DNA from: Brasenia schreberi
Lineage: Eukaryota; Streptophyta; Magnoliopsida; Nymphaeales; Cabombaceae
NCBI GenBank assembly: GCA_036023115.1
Contig: JAYKKT010000040.1
Location: 4,303,501 to 4,367,500, forward strand
DNA length: 64,000 bases
Reading direction: 5' to 3'
Shown: positions 46,534-59,742 of the stretch, piece by piece
How positions within the stretch are numbered: the first letter of the stretch is position 1
Layout: each line of letters opens with the position of its first letter
Translations under genes and position numbers: made by a program
Notes under the pieces: generated by a model
What the model saw: only the letters and a program-made list of their open reading frames with translations
Database searches by the model: none
Told to the model about the DNA's origin: nothing

Positions 46534-47853
46534 TGAGTATCATATATGCTAATGCTTCGATTATATCCTATGTTGGGTGACGTTAACGCAGACGGCTCGT
46601 TGCAGAAGGAAATCGAGCGAGTTTCTAGAAAATCAATTCGTGGTTTTAACTTGATTCCTTGGGAATTCTCAAAGTGGCAAGAAGAACCCATCTTCTCAAC
46701 GAAGCGAAAAGATACATGTGGTAACAGAGAGGCTGTTATACACCCGATTCTTGAACTCATGACCCTCCATTTTTTTGTGTATTCCCATGGACATTGCTAA
46801 AACCCAAGCACCTCCTCCTCTCTCGTGTTGCTACTCATTTCGCACGAAAACCTAAGTTTCAGTTCCAATTGCGAATGAAATATGGAGCGATAGTTTCTCA
46901 AGACCATAGTTATCAGTCCATGTGGCTCTAGGCTTATTGGTCAAACACCATGATCCTGACATCATGAATCAAACACACCCTTATGGATCGAGTTCAAGTC
47001 AAACACGATCAATTGATACAGGACTAATAAATCAAAAAGCTTAGAAAAGGAGAAAGTAAACACAATTACATGACAAATCATGTTTATGCAAAGAATGCTT
47101 GTCATTAAGGGCACTAAGATGATGAGATCACTTTCCATTTTAGATGTAAGGAAACAAACAATGTTGGACCCATTTCCTAATGGTCCCAATATCATTTTCC
47201 CATTTTTATTTCTGGATCGATGTATTAGGTCAAAACTAAACTGGACCCATTTCCATTTTGGGGCCCAGACACAGTCATCCATGATGTGTCAAGCCGTGTC
47301 TCGACTCGTTCCACGTGTACCATGTGCCAGCACATATGATCAAATTGTACCTACTATGACGTGATCTCTTTTTTTGGTGGATTATGCACGTGAAAAATCC
47401 CGTATTTATTCTCAATTAAGACGGAATTTTTTGAATGCTGTTACTTTTCAGACATGCCAATGTAGACTGCCAATTTCGTGTTTTGGGTCATCTCTGTATT
47501 ACTTCCTTTCGTGTTCATGTCAGAAACAAGTGAACTCAAACACAATTTTTTATTCTTTTTTGTGTCACTTTGGGTGGACATGGTTATAGGGTGTCGGGCT
47601 CGTGTTCATGTCGGGTTATTGTCTTGTGCATGGAATTATTAGCGATTATGTTTGTTAGATCATGTTCCTTTTCACTTCATGATTTCCTTGGGAACTTGTC
47701 AACCTGAATGTGACCGACTTTCTCTGCCTCACTGATAAACATGAATACGTGTTTACATCGTGTTTGCGTTCGGGTTCGTGTCATGTTTGAAATTACCTCC
47801 ACTGTCTCTTGCAGTCAACCACTAGTGTGGCAAAATTTTCAAAGGGTGCACAG

Positions 47854-47963
47854 TGAGCAATAGCATACCTGGGTAGGAGGGTCGACCCACAAGCTGGAGA
47901 TCATGAGTTCGATGCCTACGGCGCACATTTGGCTTCAGCCTCTCCATTGCACCCAAAAAAAAT
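47854..47963 (+). mobile_element. tRNA-derived SINE, family 1
   Basis: gagcaatagcatacctgggt (A-box side), catgagttcgatgcc (B-box), catttggcttcagcctctcc (body) and an A-rich end, cacccaaaaaaaa. Confidence 0.65.
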
Positions 47964-48175
47964 CGGAGGGCAAAAAGGCAATAGAATCCCTCAGAAAGTC
48001 GGGAAATTTCTGAAGAAATGGCGTTTTATTTATTTTTTAAAATGGCATTTCAATTAAAAATAGCAGCAATTTAGTGAATCCATTACTGCTACTTAAACGG
48101 ACATGGACCGAAACAGAGATCTGAGATCTGACTTGTCACATCTAATAGCTTGAGGCAGTTAGTTTTGGAGCCAGT

Positions 48176-48177
<2 letters not shown>

Positions 48178-48264
<87 letters not shown>
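48178..48264. repeat. Long (AT)n microsatellite
   Basis: About 87 bases of pure AT followed by tttgtgtgtacagagagag. About 590 bp upstream of the thaumatin-like gene start. Confidence 0.95.
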
Positions 48265-48268
<4 letters not shown>

Positions 48269-48445
48269 GTGTACAGAGAGAGGGGGGAGGGGGATTCGGA
48301 AGACAACAAAAGGTAACAGAGAGTGGTTGTGATAGGGAAAGTGGATATAGATGCAGTGAGAACGGCATTCTCACTGCTAAGTCTGCATTTTTACATGAGA
48401 AGTGCGGAGTAGCTAGTAACAAGGACAGTCGGTCGACCCAAAGCC

Positions 48446-48448
<3 letters not shown>

Positions 48449-48477
<29 letters not shown>
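48449..48477. repeat. (CT)n microsatellite
   Basis: CT run in the upstream region of the thaumatin-like gene. A further (CT)n run lies inside its first intron (48943-48971). Confidence 0.93.
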
Positions 48478-48479
<2 letters not shown>

Positions 48480-48854
48480 ATCACTTTCTCAATAATACAT
48501 GGCAAACGAACTAAATAGATGAGAAGAGAAACGCTTATAAAATGCAATGTAGCTGCAGTTTGGTGCCTCCCTCCTTCCCAATGAATATCATTGTCTCTCC
48601 ATTAATTTGCAACGGCTGTCTTGAGCTTCACACCTTCGTCTGACCCCAAAACAGCATCACCATCTCTCTTATCTTTATTCCTCTTCCTTGCTGCTCTTTC
48701 TGTTCACATTGCACATCCCAATGTGAATCTATTCATCCACACAAATCCCTCGCATTTTCTCTCTTACTTCGGAAAGCATCAAATCAACAAGCTTCGCTCT
48801 CTCTCTCTAGCTTCACTCTCTCTGGTGATCTCTGGTGCTCTCTCTGAACCATTA

Positions 48855-48937
48855 ATGGAGTCTCAGTTCCTTTTAGCTTTCCTTCTCATTCTTGGCATCT
48901 CTAGAGGTAAATACTTTTATGGGTACTCGTAGATTTT

Positions 48938-48973
<36 letters not shown>

Positions 48974-50424
48974 ATGTTTGGTTTCCAATTTGGAATTTTG
49001 GCTGCAGTGACGCACGGCGCAATCTTCACACTGGTGAACAACTGCGGATACACGGTTTGGCCGGGGATTCTATCAAATGCCGGGAGCACAAAGATGTCGG
49101 CGACCGGATTCGAGCTCGCAAGCGGTACATCTCAGTCGTTGCAGGCGCCGACGGGGTGGTCCGGCCGGTTCTGGGGCCGAACAGGGTGCCAGTTCGACGA
49201 CTCGGGCCGAGGGACCTGCCGGACGGGAGACTGCGGCTCGGGTACCGTTGAATGCAGTGGATCCGGCGCAGAGCCGCCGGCAACGCTGGCGGAGTTCACC
49301 CTGGGCGCTGCGGGCGGACTGGATTTTTACGACGTGAGCTTGGTGGATGGGTATAACCTACCGATGCTAGTCTCCGTCTCCGGCGCGGGATCGTCACTGG
49401 GGTCGTGTGCTATGACAGGGTGCGCGACCGACCTCAACCAGCGGTGCCCGGTAGAGTTGAGGGTTGCTGGAGACGGCGAGCGCGCTGTGGCTTGCCGGAG
49501 CGCGTGCGAGGCGTTTGGCCGGCCGGAATTTTGCTGCAGTGGCGATTATGCTAACCCCAATACATGCAAGCCCTCTTACTACGCCGGAATATTCAAGAGC
49601 GCCTGCCCACGCGCCTACAGCTACGCATATGACGACGCAACCAGCACGTTCACTTGCGCTAATGCGGACTACACCATCACCTTCTGCCCCAACTTCGCTA
49701 GGTATGTGTGCTTTTGTGTGTGTGTGCGAGTGAGAGAGAGAGAGCTGAATATCAAAAAAGAGATCTTTTGTTGAATGCCATTCTCATCTATACCATGGTT
49801 GCTGATTTGCTATAAAGGAACGGATTTTGCAGTGTTTTTTTATCTTGGTTTTTAAAATTTTCTTCGATAAATTTTTGTTTTGCTGAATGTTTTCCTATCG
49901 GTGGGCAGTGAATCTAAATCAATGAGGTCGAATCAGAGAGAAATTTGTGGGAGAATTTATCTTTTTGGTGATGTTCAGTTCTGAATTTTGATTGGTGGTT
50001 GGCCAAGATTTTTGTTGGTAGTATTTTATCGTCACAGTCAGTTTGTCGGTGAAGTCACATCGGACCGTCGATTTTGTGAGGAAGATAAATTGAATGTTAT
50101 AATCCATCCTTAAAGTAATCTTCACTTAATATAGTCTGTTCTGCAATTGGTATTCCTTGTTATCAGAAAGTAAATTGTATAATCTCTGTAAATCTTGTTT
50201 CATTTTGCAGTCAAAAATCGTCAAGGGATTCAACATCTTCTTCCTCGTCGTCTTCTTCTTCATCGTCTCCAAGAGCAACAACAGGGGTGATCTTAAGTGA
50301 CGAGGGCTGGTTGGCAACTCTAGCTACTGCAGATGCATCGTCGATGCGGGTCATTACATTAACAGGCTTTGTCTATATTGCCATCGCTTCGATTGTTACT
50401 GTGATGGCCAACGTGCTCTTGTAG
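48855..50424 (+). CDS. Thaumatin-like protein with Ser-rich linker and GPI-type tail, three exons
   Basis: PR-5 family protein, secreted to the apoplast or cell surface; relatives bind or cut beta-glucans. Exons: 48855-48906, 49008-49701 and 50211-50424, joined at GAG|GTAAAT...GCTGCAG|TG and CTAG|GTATGTG...TTTTGCAG|TC, giving 319 residues. A signal peptide (MESQFLLAFLLILGIS) precedes AIFTLVNNCGYTVWPG. All 16 thaumatin cysteines are present. The signature GRGTCRTGDCGSGTVEC matches, and acidic-cleft residues are visible (FWGRTGC, AEFTL, DFYDVSLVDGYN, CATDL). Exon 3 adds a poly-Ser linker, then SDEGW...ADASSMRVITLTGFVYIAIASIV, a hydrophobic C-terminus like a GPI attachment signal. This long-tailed type contrasts with the short soluble PR-5 proteins. 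Exon 2 is GC-rich while introns and flanks are AT-rich, normal for plants. Intron 1 is only 101 bases and contains a CT repeat. Confidence 0.93.
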
Positions 50425-52244
50425 CGAGAGGCATCACTTGTATTATTGTTTGATGATGAAAATGATGGTGGCGGCAGCGATGTCGGTGGTGGTAGAGGCA
50501 GCAGCGGAGGTATATAAGTTCGAATTGGGAGGATCAATAGAGTGGTGTGTGAAGGTGAGTCGGCAACACGATGAAATTGCATCGGCTTGCGATGGTGGTC
50601 CAGGTCTGGTCCACAGGAACTGTTTGTTATACACACTAATGAAATTGAGACCATGTAAGCGGATGATAAATGGAAATCGCAATTGTAAGTAAAGATAATA
50701 ATATTAGCTATTAAAGGCATTGTCTTGATGAGAATCGAACTTTTTTCCTTGGAGGGATTTGTTTGGTTTGGTGCTACGTCTCTACTTTTCTGCGTTTTTA
50801 ACATTCATAGCTTCCTTGGTAATGGGCGTCCTGCATTCTCTCTCTCTCACTGTCTCACACACACACACAATTTGACGTATTTTATTTTCTCTTGTTAGTT
50901 CATCGATCTGAAACATGACCATTGGACTCACGGCCAATGGGGTGGTTCTGTAGCAGTAGCCAAACTTGTACACAGGATATGCTCGCAAGGGATGTAAAGA
51001 TACATCTTCTTTATGATCTATCTGCAAATTGCTTCAATAAGTAATCTTTTTCAAGGCTTTTAAAGATCTTTGGTTGGATTCAAGACCTGAAACACAAATG
51101 AACATGCTAAACTCTTTTGTTCTTAAAGATTCTATCTTACACCAGGAGTGTGGTTTCACCGACAGACTATTGAAGTTGTTTTGGCTTATAGGGTGTTGCT
51201 TTCGATGGTGGTAGTCTTTTACTGTTGGTTTCTGGTAGATGACTTTCCAATACTGTACAATCTTTTGAGAGAGAAAGAGATGATTATGATTATTTTTCAC
51301 TACCATTACATCAGTATGTCTGTGACATGTATCGATTCATCCAAGAAAAAAACATCTCTATAACAGAAACACAAGAACAAAGTGAACTTACAAACAAGCC
51401 CCGTGTTATCAATGTCATGTATGTTGGAGATTTCAAAATCTTGGAGCTCCACATAATATCCTAGTCTTTGGCTGCAAGTAAGCATTGGGGTGTTGGCACT
51501 GAGGGTTAATGCAGAATTATGCAGTTCATTTTCATTTTACTATTTTTAACATTTCATATAAAGATCCAAAGAATCGCCGCACTTGAACTCTGATACTAAT
51601 AGAAGTCCATCCGACTCAAAACTTCGTCACATCTTAAATAATATCAGCATTTTAATATAAATAAATAAACTATTTTCTTGTTTCTTTCAACACTTGTGAT
51701 AATGTCTCCTTATGTTTCTTTTGAAGCGTATGATTTTTGTAAATGAATTGAAGGATCAAATCTCACAAGTTCGAGGATGGCTTTAAAGATCCACAAAATT
51801 TCATTGTGGGTATGAATCTTTTCGAGGGCATGGTTTTAAAAATTGTAATTATTATACGGACTTTGTATTTTCTTCTCGTATGACTAATCTTTTCTTTGTC
51901 AAATGCTTGCGATCAGAATTAGATATAATGTTGACAGGCTTCAGGGAAAGGTTGCCAAGATCCTCCAATATACTCAAACTTGAAAATTATGGATCCCAAG
52001 CGAAGGATTTCATTATATATGATTTTAGTGGGAGTCTCGATCTTTATCATGTGATCACTAGCCATAAGGACGACCCCACCATATTGGAATATGAATTACA
52101 AGATCAATTGAGCATTTTGGGTAGCAACATGAGAAATCATATGTCAAAATATACAAATCCCATGTGTATATATATAACACACATTATATATATACATACA
52201 TATATATATATATTGAATCCTCCTCAACATATGCTGTCTACTCA

Positions 52245-52400
52245 GGTTAATTATTATTATTTTTTTACATGAGTGTAATAAAATTGTCTTTCATTTTTTT
52301 GAAAAATCTTAATTTTTAAAAATTTACTTATAAAATTAAAAAGTAATAAATAGTCATGAGTGAACATGTAAAAAGTGGGCAAGTATATATATGTTTGTAC
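52245..52400. mobile_element. MITE family 1 copy (degraded)
   Basis: Inverted arms attatttttttacatgagtg and cttataaaattaaaaagtaa...catgagtgaacatgt, ending shortly before a TA-rich stretch. Confidence 0.45.
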
Positions 52401-52525
52401 ATGTATAGAGTAATATATCTTGGTACTTGTAGGTGCAATAATGCATCATGTACTATTTATTTTTGGACTTAGAGATTTCAACTATTGATCTTCAAGAGAT
52501 ATTTAACTAGATTAGAGCATGAATT

Positions 52526-52530
<5 letters not shown>

Positions 52531-52580
<50 letters not shown>
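52531..52580. repeat. Compound (AT)n(GA)n microsatellite
   Basis: About 31 bases of AT followed by about 19 of GA. Confidence 0.93.
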
Positions 52581-52758
52581 CACGTTTAGCATACATCAGC
52601 TTCACCCTCTATCTTCCCGGCTCCTTTTATTAAAAGAAGGGTGAGATATCATGGAACAGTGTTCCATCTTATCTCACTTTTTCTTTTATCGATGGAGATG
52701 TGCTCCATGCCCAACTTGACCCGCTTTTACTGCAAAAGTGAGTGCATTCTGAACACCA

Positions 52759-52885
52759 GCGGCGGATCTAGAATCGGTGGTTGCTGTGGCTAATGGCTTA
52801 TGAATCTGTTTAGGGGACTGTAAATTGTAGCTTTTAACCCTGATATTTCAAATTTCGCCTCCCCTCTATGTAGATCCGCCACTGA
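52759..52885. mobile_element. MITE with CAGYGGCGGATCTA ends
   Basis: Left end cagcggcggatctaga, right end tgtagatccgccactg. The direct repeat ctgaacac occurs at both borders, overlapping the right end by three bases. Same family as 4683-4857. Confidence 0.65.
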
Positions 52886-53410
52886 ACACCCTCTCAGTCG
52901 CCAGGTTTAATAAGGCTAAGCTTAATCTGAATCAGAAAACTTGATCAAGTCAAAATGGGTTAGAGACTCAATCTAAACGATTCGGCTCCTTTTTTTCCAC
53001 TGATTAACCAGAACTGTTAATGGACTAACTTTCGATAAACTCCCCCATCAAGTGTACTTTTAACATTCTAATGATACACTTAAACAAGGTACAATGAGAG
53101 AAGATTCATGATCTTATCGACTAACCCCAACATGGATGCATGAATTGGAGTGCATTAGAACCTAGTTAACTTACCCCAGTGACCGGATCCAGAAACTTGG
53201 TTCGGGTGGGGTGGGCTTTATCAGAATTTTGGAGCCGCATTCCGAATCCCGGGTCGGTCCGCTTGACAGAGCCTCGCTGTTCTCTCTCCGGCGGAAAAGG
53301 AAACTTTCCCGCCGGCTAAGCCTTGCCTTACTCCTCCCATCCCCCCCCACCCCCCCGCTTTTCAATACACCAACACTGCTTAAAAGCAATGAACTCCCAA
53401 TGATCGATAA

Positions 53411-53413
<3 letters not shown>

Positions 53414-53466
<53 letters not shown>
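53414..53466. repeat. (CT)n microsatellite
   Basis: About 53 bases of uninterrupted CT. Confidence 0.95.
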
Positions 53467-53468
<2 letters not shown>

Positions 53469-53984
53469 TAGATGCTTAAATGTTTCAAAAACTCTAAGTG
53501 TTAAAATAGCTTAAATGTATTTAGATGAGTACAACATCTTTTAGATATCAAAACGAAACTACCATGTGTTCTAGAATCTATTATGATACAATTATATATT
53601 GATAAACTGTTGCATAACATAACCCTCCTCCTTTCTCGTCCCTGTCAAAGTTAAGGCCTAATCTTTTTGTCGAATTTTTATACCATGAATTACACAAATT
53701 TGTTGTTGTTTTGTTAATTAATACACCAAATAAAAATACAATGTACTTTGAAAGAGGTAGACCTTATTATAAATATTAGATTAGTAGATGAACAAACTTA
53801 GTGTAAACCACATCTAATGTGGGAAATTGTTGTTGTTGTAGAAAAACAAACTTATGGTGTTTTTCAACAATTTTCAAATCCACCGGAAGCCATGATGACA
53901 TTATTTTAGGTACATCCTTCTAGTATTAAGTAATGTAGGTCATTGTCGAAATCCAAATTGTTTACTATCGGAAAAGATCCGGAT

Positions 53985-54260
53985 CAAGTTAGCCTTGGCC
54001 GTTATCTGGATCGGACACTGGACCACGGGAATCCAAATAAAGTTGCGGAAGGCACGTCACATCCACTTCCAACCGTCGCTGACGTGGATGCATGGTTAGC
54101 CACATGGGGCGGTGGGACCGGGATGCTTTTCCACTGGCCACGCAATCGGGTGAGTCAAGCAGCAACGTGGCATGCACGTTGGTGGGGTTTCATATTGAGG
54201 TCACATGGGTGGGGGCCACATCCCTCTTTAGTTGCTTTCGCCGAAGATCATTTTGTAATA
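53985..54260. promoter_or_regulatory. GC-rich island with clustered ACGT and RY motifs
   Basis: Within about 130 bases: cacgtcac (54053), gacgtgg (54081), tgcatgg (54089), tgagtca (54151), acgtggc (54165) and catgcacg (54171). ACGT cores bind plant bZIP factors; RY (CATGCA) and TGAGTCA are known in seed gene promoters. No coding region follows on either strand within 1 kb, so this is an orphan promoter-like block or part of a degraded repeat. The open frame across it (53943-54263) is unrecognised. Confidence 0.35.
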
Positions 54261-54779
54261 TAGAATGGAGGAACCTGCAATGGCGCGCATGTGCTACCAT
54301 TTATTTTGGCGCTTAAAATATATAAAATTACATGTACATGACTGTTATATAATCGAGGCATACCGTATACAGTATGTATACCGTATAGAATTTTATTACA
54401 TGTATAGGTATATGTATATATATCGATAAAGAGAGGCTATTGCTCAATTAAGCATGTGTTCAATCCCGCTTGGCATGACTTTGTCGTTTCAATCATTGGT
54501 TGTTACCATTCATCACCCTTCTACGTAAATCATTATTTATTAGGCAAAAATATTACTTCTATCTCAAAAATCACTTAAAAAATTTAAACAACATCAATAA
54601 ATAAATAGATTGTTTTGTGATTTTTTAGTGATAACAATGATTTTAATTTGTGGATCACAACTTTCATTAGTAAAGGATTATAGAAGATGATGAAGAATAG
54701 TGGTAGGTGGTTGAAGTAATACAAAAAGGAGGTTGAATATGGCCCGTGGACTGATTGAGTCATATCCATTGGATTATGC

Positions 54780-54895
54780 TCAACCATTATTTTTTGGGAG
54801 ATGAATATAATAATACATTTTTTTTGTATTTTTATAAAAATCTTTAAAACTTTTAAATTATATTAATGTCATCGAAAAACTATAGAATAAGATCT
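54780..54895. mobile_element. MITE family 1 copy
   Basis: Arms gctcaaccattattttttgg and catcgaaaaactatagaa are inverted relatives, followed by taagatctaattttctctta and an (AC)n(AT)n array. Confidence 0.5.
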
Positions 54896-54900
54896 AATTT

Positions 54901-55165
<265 letters not shown>

Positions 55166-58140
55166 AACACATGCAACCATTAGTACTAAACACAAAAGTG
55201 ATCTGATTTTGGCAGTTGAGCATTTCATGCATGGCGAACCATAGCAAATTGTTAGATTAAATACACATGAATGCATGCATAAGCGCACGTACACGCACCC
55301 ATTACGTACGATTACTGACTTTAGAAGCCACCAATGGCTTCTTTGAAGGGTCATTTTCATGCTTAATCTTTCATTGATGGGAAGAGCGAATAAACTTTGG
55401 TTCTTGTTAAGATTCCTCTCAATTGTTTGCCAATTGAATTCTTGGTACCTCGGAAGCCAACTAATTTTTTGGGGAAAACTTGATTTTAGTCATGGAAAAA
55501 GAAAAATCAAAAGGCATGATTTATCTTTTCCTTTTCTATGAAGAAAGTTGAGTAAACTTTAGTTATGACGTAGCGAAAATGATTGATTACAGGAACGTTT
55601 ATGCAAGTCATTTTTACATTATTTATAGCAGTGTCATTGATTTGGAACTAAAGGTTTAACATAATCATAGACATGACATCTTAATCTAAGTTTCAAGACT
55701 ACAAAAATTGGCTTCATGTTACAAGATAGCTCCCAAGTATGTATACAAACACATATATGTATACATGTGTATAATTCATATTATGTTATCTTGATATCGT
55801 TTGTTGTGAGAATATGGTTGCAGTCAGTGCAGGTAATCTGTGTCTGGAGGTTCATAATTCATTGCTTTTTCTTCTTAAAGAAGCCGAATGACTTCGGCAA
55901 AATCAAAACTACCAGAGATTCCTTCCTTGTACGTTACACCTTTTCTTGATTTAATACAGTAGAAGGTTTCTCCACCTCCAGCGTCCTTCTTATCAAGAAA
56001 GGCAAAAGAAACCAACCTTTGTTTTCCTCAACTATAACGTTTACCTACCCATGAAGCTTCCTCTTCATGCTGATGTCAATAATGAAAACAAAGATCCAAT
56101 GAATCATCTTTCTTTGTTGGAGAAAGCAGACTCTTACAGCAAAGAAGGCAACGTTGCTGCCTCTTGGATGGGTTATAAAGGCGAGAGATCAATGCACTGT
56201 TGAGTTATCTAGTGCAATCTGTAGTTGTATTGCAAATGAGTGTCGTTATCTGATCCAACTCAGAGCCTTGCTGTTTCAACGAATGCGTAGTGTCAGCACC
56301 GTGTCGAAAGGAAAAGAAAGGCCAACCAACGAAGGATCTCCCACCTTTAAAAGCGTTTGCCTGCATAAACTGTTACAGAGGAAAAGATCATCAAGTTGCT
56401 TGTCTGCCTCTGAATGAAAATACTTCTGCAAAATCGCCTTTAACTGTTTCCATATATTAATGATCCCTTTTATAAAAGCTAAAAGATTTCCCTTTTAAAG
56501 CATTAGGAGTAAGTAAGAGTTGCGCTTCATCTTCGCAGAAAGATCGCATAAACCAGACCTTATGAGATATATACACACTGTAAGAAGTCATTCATTTTTT
56601 ATAGTTTTACAGGTCAGGACGATGATCACTGAAATAAAACAACCAAAAGCCAAGTGTTTTGCGACATTAGCTAGGATTGCCTGCATGGATTCTCACGCAG
56701 GATCGTAATCGATCTCTTATTATACTCGTCCTTAGATCCAAAAGAGCAAGATTATGATTTATCATTTCCCTTTACCACCTTTTGGTTTTCTTCACTGGAC
56801 TTCTTATAATTTTTATCTGTTGTTCTCTTTGGCTGTCCATATAGACATATCAACAATCTCAAATGCATCTTATTTTATCTTTTATTGGTGCAATCTTTCC
56901 CTCGTGATATATCTAATGTATATCCATCTCAAACTTTAGATTTTCTTCTCTGATGCTGCCATTTGAATGTAGCTCTTGCATAAAACTCATCAAAAGTTTG
57001 ATCGTTGCTGAAGTTGAACAACGGCGGCATGCTTAACGTATGCAAGTTAGACAGGAACCGGTGTTTTCATTGACGGCCAGGTGAACAAAAATAGAAGTGT
57101 ATAACTAAGAAAATATATACATACGTAACTTTAAATTAAGCTACAGAGATGATTAATAGTCAATGCAACTTGTATCTATAATAATTGATTATGATACTTC
57201 ACCTTTAAGCAAATTTAGAAGTGCGTTTAACACATAACTTGCACCCAAGTGATCCACAGAGAAAGGGTTTGAGTTTTTGTTTGATTGGGTCTTTTAGGTG
57301 ACATTTTGTCACTAGATAATTCAGTGACCAGATCAAAAGTTCACTGTAAGGAGGTGGAATGTCTCAAAAATAGGGTTCCTTTTCCAGTGGAGGGAATGTG
57401 AATCCGGGATATGGTTAGACTCCATTAAAGAGAAGGGAAAGGAAGAGCTCCATAGAATAAGGTAGATGCCCTTTACTTATACTTTAGTTTATACTGATCT
57501 TCAACTTCCTTGATGCACTAAAAGACAGTTTCCTGGTGAATTTAAAAGCAAAAAGGCCTATCTGTACTAAAGTGTTCAACTACTGTACAAGGTTTCATCT
57601 CAATACTTTAGTAAGGATGTAAGCAGACCACCCAGATCCAGATCCATATCTGGATTTGGTTTTTTATTTGGATCCTAAAGTACAATTTGTTTTGCTTTTC
57701 ATAATTTGGATGGTTTAAATTATGTAAGATGTGGATAATTATGGTAAGATCCATATCTAACATGTGAGCAAGATACTATTTGTTTAATTAGGAGTCTTAT
57801 GGATCATTTTAGTACTCATCTTGTTTAGTATTTGTTTATAAAAATGTAAAGGATTGTTTATAAATAGATGAGCCTCTTTTTTAGTGAAAATCTGAGATAG
57901 AGGACCTGGGAGTTTTTGTTATTTTCAGTTATTTTTCCAATTTTTCAATGCAGTTTATCGACAGGCAGAAGCTTAGATTGTAGTTACTGCGCGTGTCACA
58001 GTGTAGATTGATGGTGAAATCCTGTATCGGTTTACATCTGTACATACTACAAGTGCAGACACATACACAAATAAATGAGTATATATATAGAGGGAGAGAG
58101 GAGGAGAAAACTGTTTGACACATGTATTCTCTTTGTTTTT
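55166..58140. other. Spacer without a supported gene
   Basis: Unique-looking AT-rich sequence. The ORF at 56154-56417 and its surroundings (about 56050-56420) are less AT-rich and might be an exon, but I recognise no family. 57620-57760 holds a GGATCC/GATCCA-rich repeat patch. Confidence 0.4.
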
Positions 58141-58349
58141 CAGCAATATAACTCTAATAAGTTTGTTGTTTATGTTTTTAAAACAATCTTATAACATTTT
58201 AAAAGATACTCATACCCCAAAAGCAAATAGGATGTATGAGTATATATATATATAAAAGAGGTGTGCAACGTGGAATAGCTCACACTCCCTCTTTCTTTTT
58301 ATATCTATATCAATATCTATATTTATATATATAAGAAAACTAGATCTTT

Positions 58350-58530
58350 TGTTTAACTCGTACATACCCATTACTTAAATGAAATGAGCAATATTTTAAA
58401 ATTTTTAAGAAGTTTTAAGAAAGTATAAAAAATATTTTTATTATACTCATGTCACCCCAAAAGCAATAAGTAGACATTCAATCACTCTCTTTCTCTCTCT
58501 CAATGTCTATACATAGAGAGAGAGAGAGAA
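58350..58530. mobile_element. MITE family 1 copy with CT/GA edges
   Basis: cgtacatacccattacttaa and ttatactcatgtcacccc ... caatcactctctttctctc mark an arm and the outer edge. CT and GA runs flank it. Confidence 0.5.
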
Positions 58531-58538
58531 AAAAAAAA

Positions 58539-58541
<3 letters not shown>

Positions 58542-58590
<49 letters not shown>
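58542..58590. repeat. (AT)n microsatellite
   Basis: About 49 bases of AT ending in atatgctaaa, the edge of the adjacent MITE family 2 copy. Confidence 0.93.
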
Positions 58591-58593
<3 letters not shown>

Positions 58594-59025
58594 TAAAACT
58601 CTTAGGTGCTAGCAAAAAAATAAATTTCAATCATTCATCTTTGGTTGAGATTTGAAATTTAAAAAACAAAACTAAAGTGTTAATAAAGTATACTTTCAAA
58701 AGATATAAATGTACTTTTTACTTTATAGATTCAAATCTCAATCATTCATCACAAAAAATAGATGGTTGAGATTTGTTTGAGCCTAGTATATACTAGTCTC
58801 TCTTTATATATACATGTTATACGCTAATAGCATATACAAATAAATCTTAACCTCGTTTAAATTTTAATTAAAAAACAAAAACAAATAGTACTCTTTGCAA
58901 GTGTGCTTGATTCATGAGCAAACTTTTTGCTTTTTATTTAAATTTTAACTCATCTCTAAGATAGATGGTTGATATTTGTTTGAATATGCTAACACAATAC
59001 CTATGTATGCTAGTATATACTAGCT
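58590..59025. mobile_element. Two MITE family 2 copies in tandem
   Basis: First copy: gctaaaactcttaggtgcta with aatttcaatcattcatc on the left, gatggttgagatttgtttga on the right. Second copy: gctaatagcatatacaaata on the left, gatggttgatatttgtttga with atgctaacac on the right. Each is an inverted-repeat element bordered by TA or CT repeats. Confidence 0.55.
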
Positions 59026-59107
59026 CTCTCCCTATATATATATTTGAAGAATTCAGAGGAAGGCCTCCCCCAAATTCCCAAAACACAACCAATGGTGAAG
59101 ATATGGT

Positions 59108-59225
59108 TGAACCTGATTACAACGGGAGGTCAAAGCCTAAAATACACATGCATGTCCTGAGAATCGAACTCACCACCTGAGTCAAGAGAGTTAGAGGGCC
59201 CTACCAAATGAGCCAACGCTCTGCA
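59108..59225 (-). mobile_element. tRNA-derived SINE, family 2
   Basis: Reverse copy with gagaatcgaactcacc (B-box side) and gagggccctaccaaatgagc (A-box side), closely matching 7930-8055 in that part. Confidence 0.6.
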
Positions 59226-59644
59226 TGCATCTTTTGTTTATTTTTGGATTTCAAAGTCAAGCGCCCGCCTCACCTCGCCCATGAATGGGTCCGCCGCTGG
59301 ATTAGGAAGAACAAAAACACTGAAAGTGGAAGAAGGTGTTGCCTATATGCCTTATTCTTGTCAAATTTATTGCCTCACATTAGCCAATGTCTGCCACCTA
59401 AACTTTGTTTCATGAAATTAAACTAGCACATGGATAATATAGATTATGGATAAGGACCCAAGTCCATGAATCGAAGTGCTGACCGCCTTTACCCGATTTA
59501 TCGAACCGGGTTCAATTCGGATTAGCTCAAACCATACCCAATCGGCTAACCGCACCATGGTTAAACAAACCATATCCGTTTTGTCCAACCTGATTCACTT
59601 ATGAAGATGTGGTTCTCTCAATTCTATTCTTTTCAGTATAACAT

Positions 59645-59742
59645 GAAGCCAAAGCCATATACACACCCCGATATCGAACTCATGACCTTCAAGTTATGAA
59701 TAAACCCCTTAGCCAGGTAAGCTATTGCTCTCTGTTCATTTC
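59645..59742 (-). mobile_element. tRNA-derived SINE, family 1
   Basis: Reverse copy with tgaagccaaagccatatac, cgaactcatgaccttcaag and ccaggtaagctattgctc. Confidence 0.6.

Larger units (their letters stand above)
50425..52758. other. Spacer downstream of the thaumatin-like gene
   Basis: First few hundred bases probably 3' UTR. Then AT-rich sequence with a family-1 MITE (52245-52400), and (AT)n(GA)n at 52531-52580. The ORF at 51880-52272 stays open but is unrecognised and ends in a microsatellite. Confidence 0.45.

Noticed and set aside
49026..49733. Arg/Ala-rich ORFs in other frames of the thaumatin-like exon
   Set aside because: High GC removes stops; only the sense frame has the 16 cysteines and the family signature.
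56154..56417. 87-codon ORF as a gene
   Set aside because: No family resemblance, no convincing splice partners, and composition close to the surrounding spacer; left unannotated.
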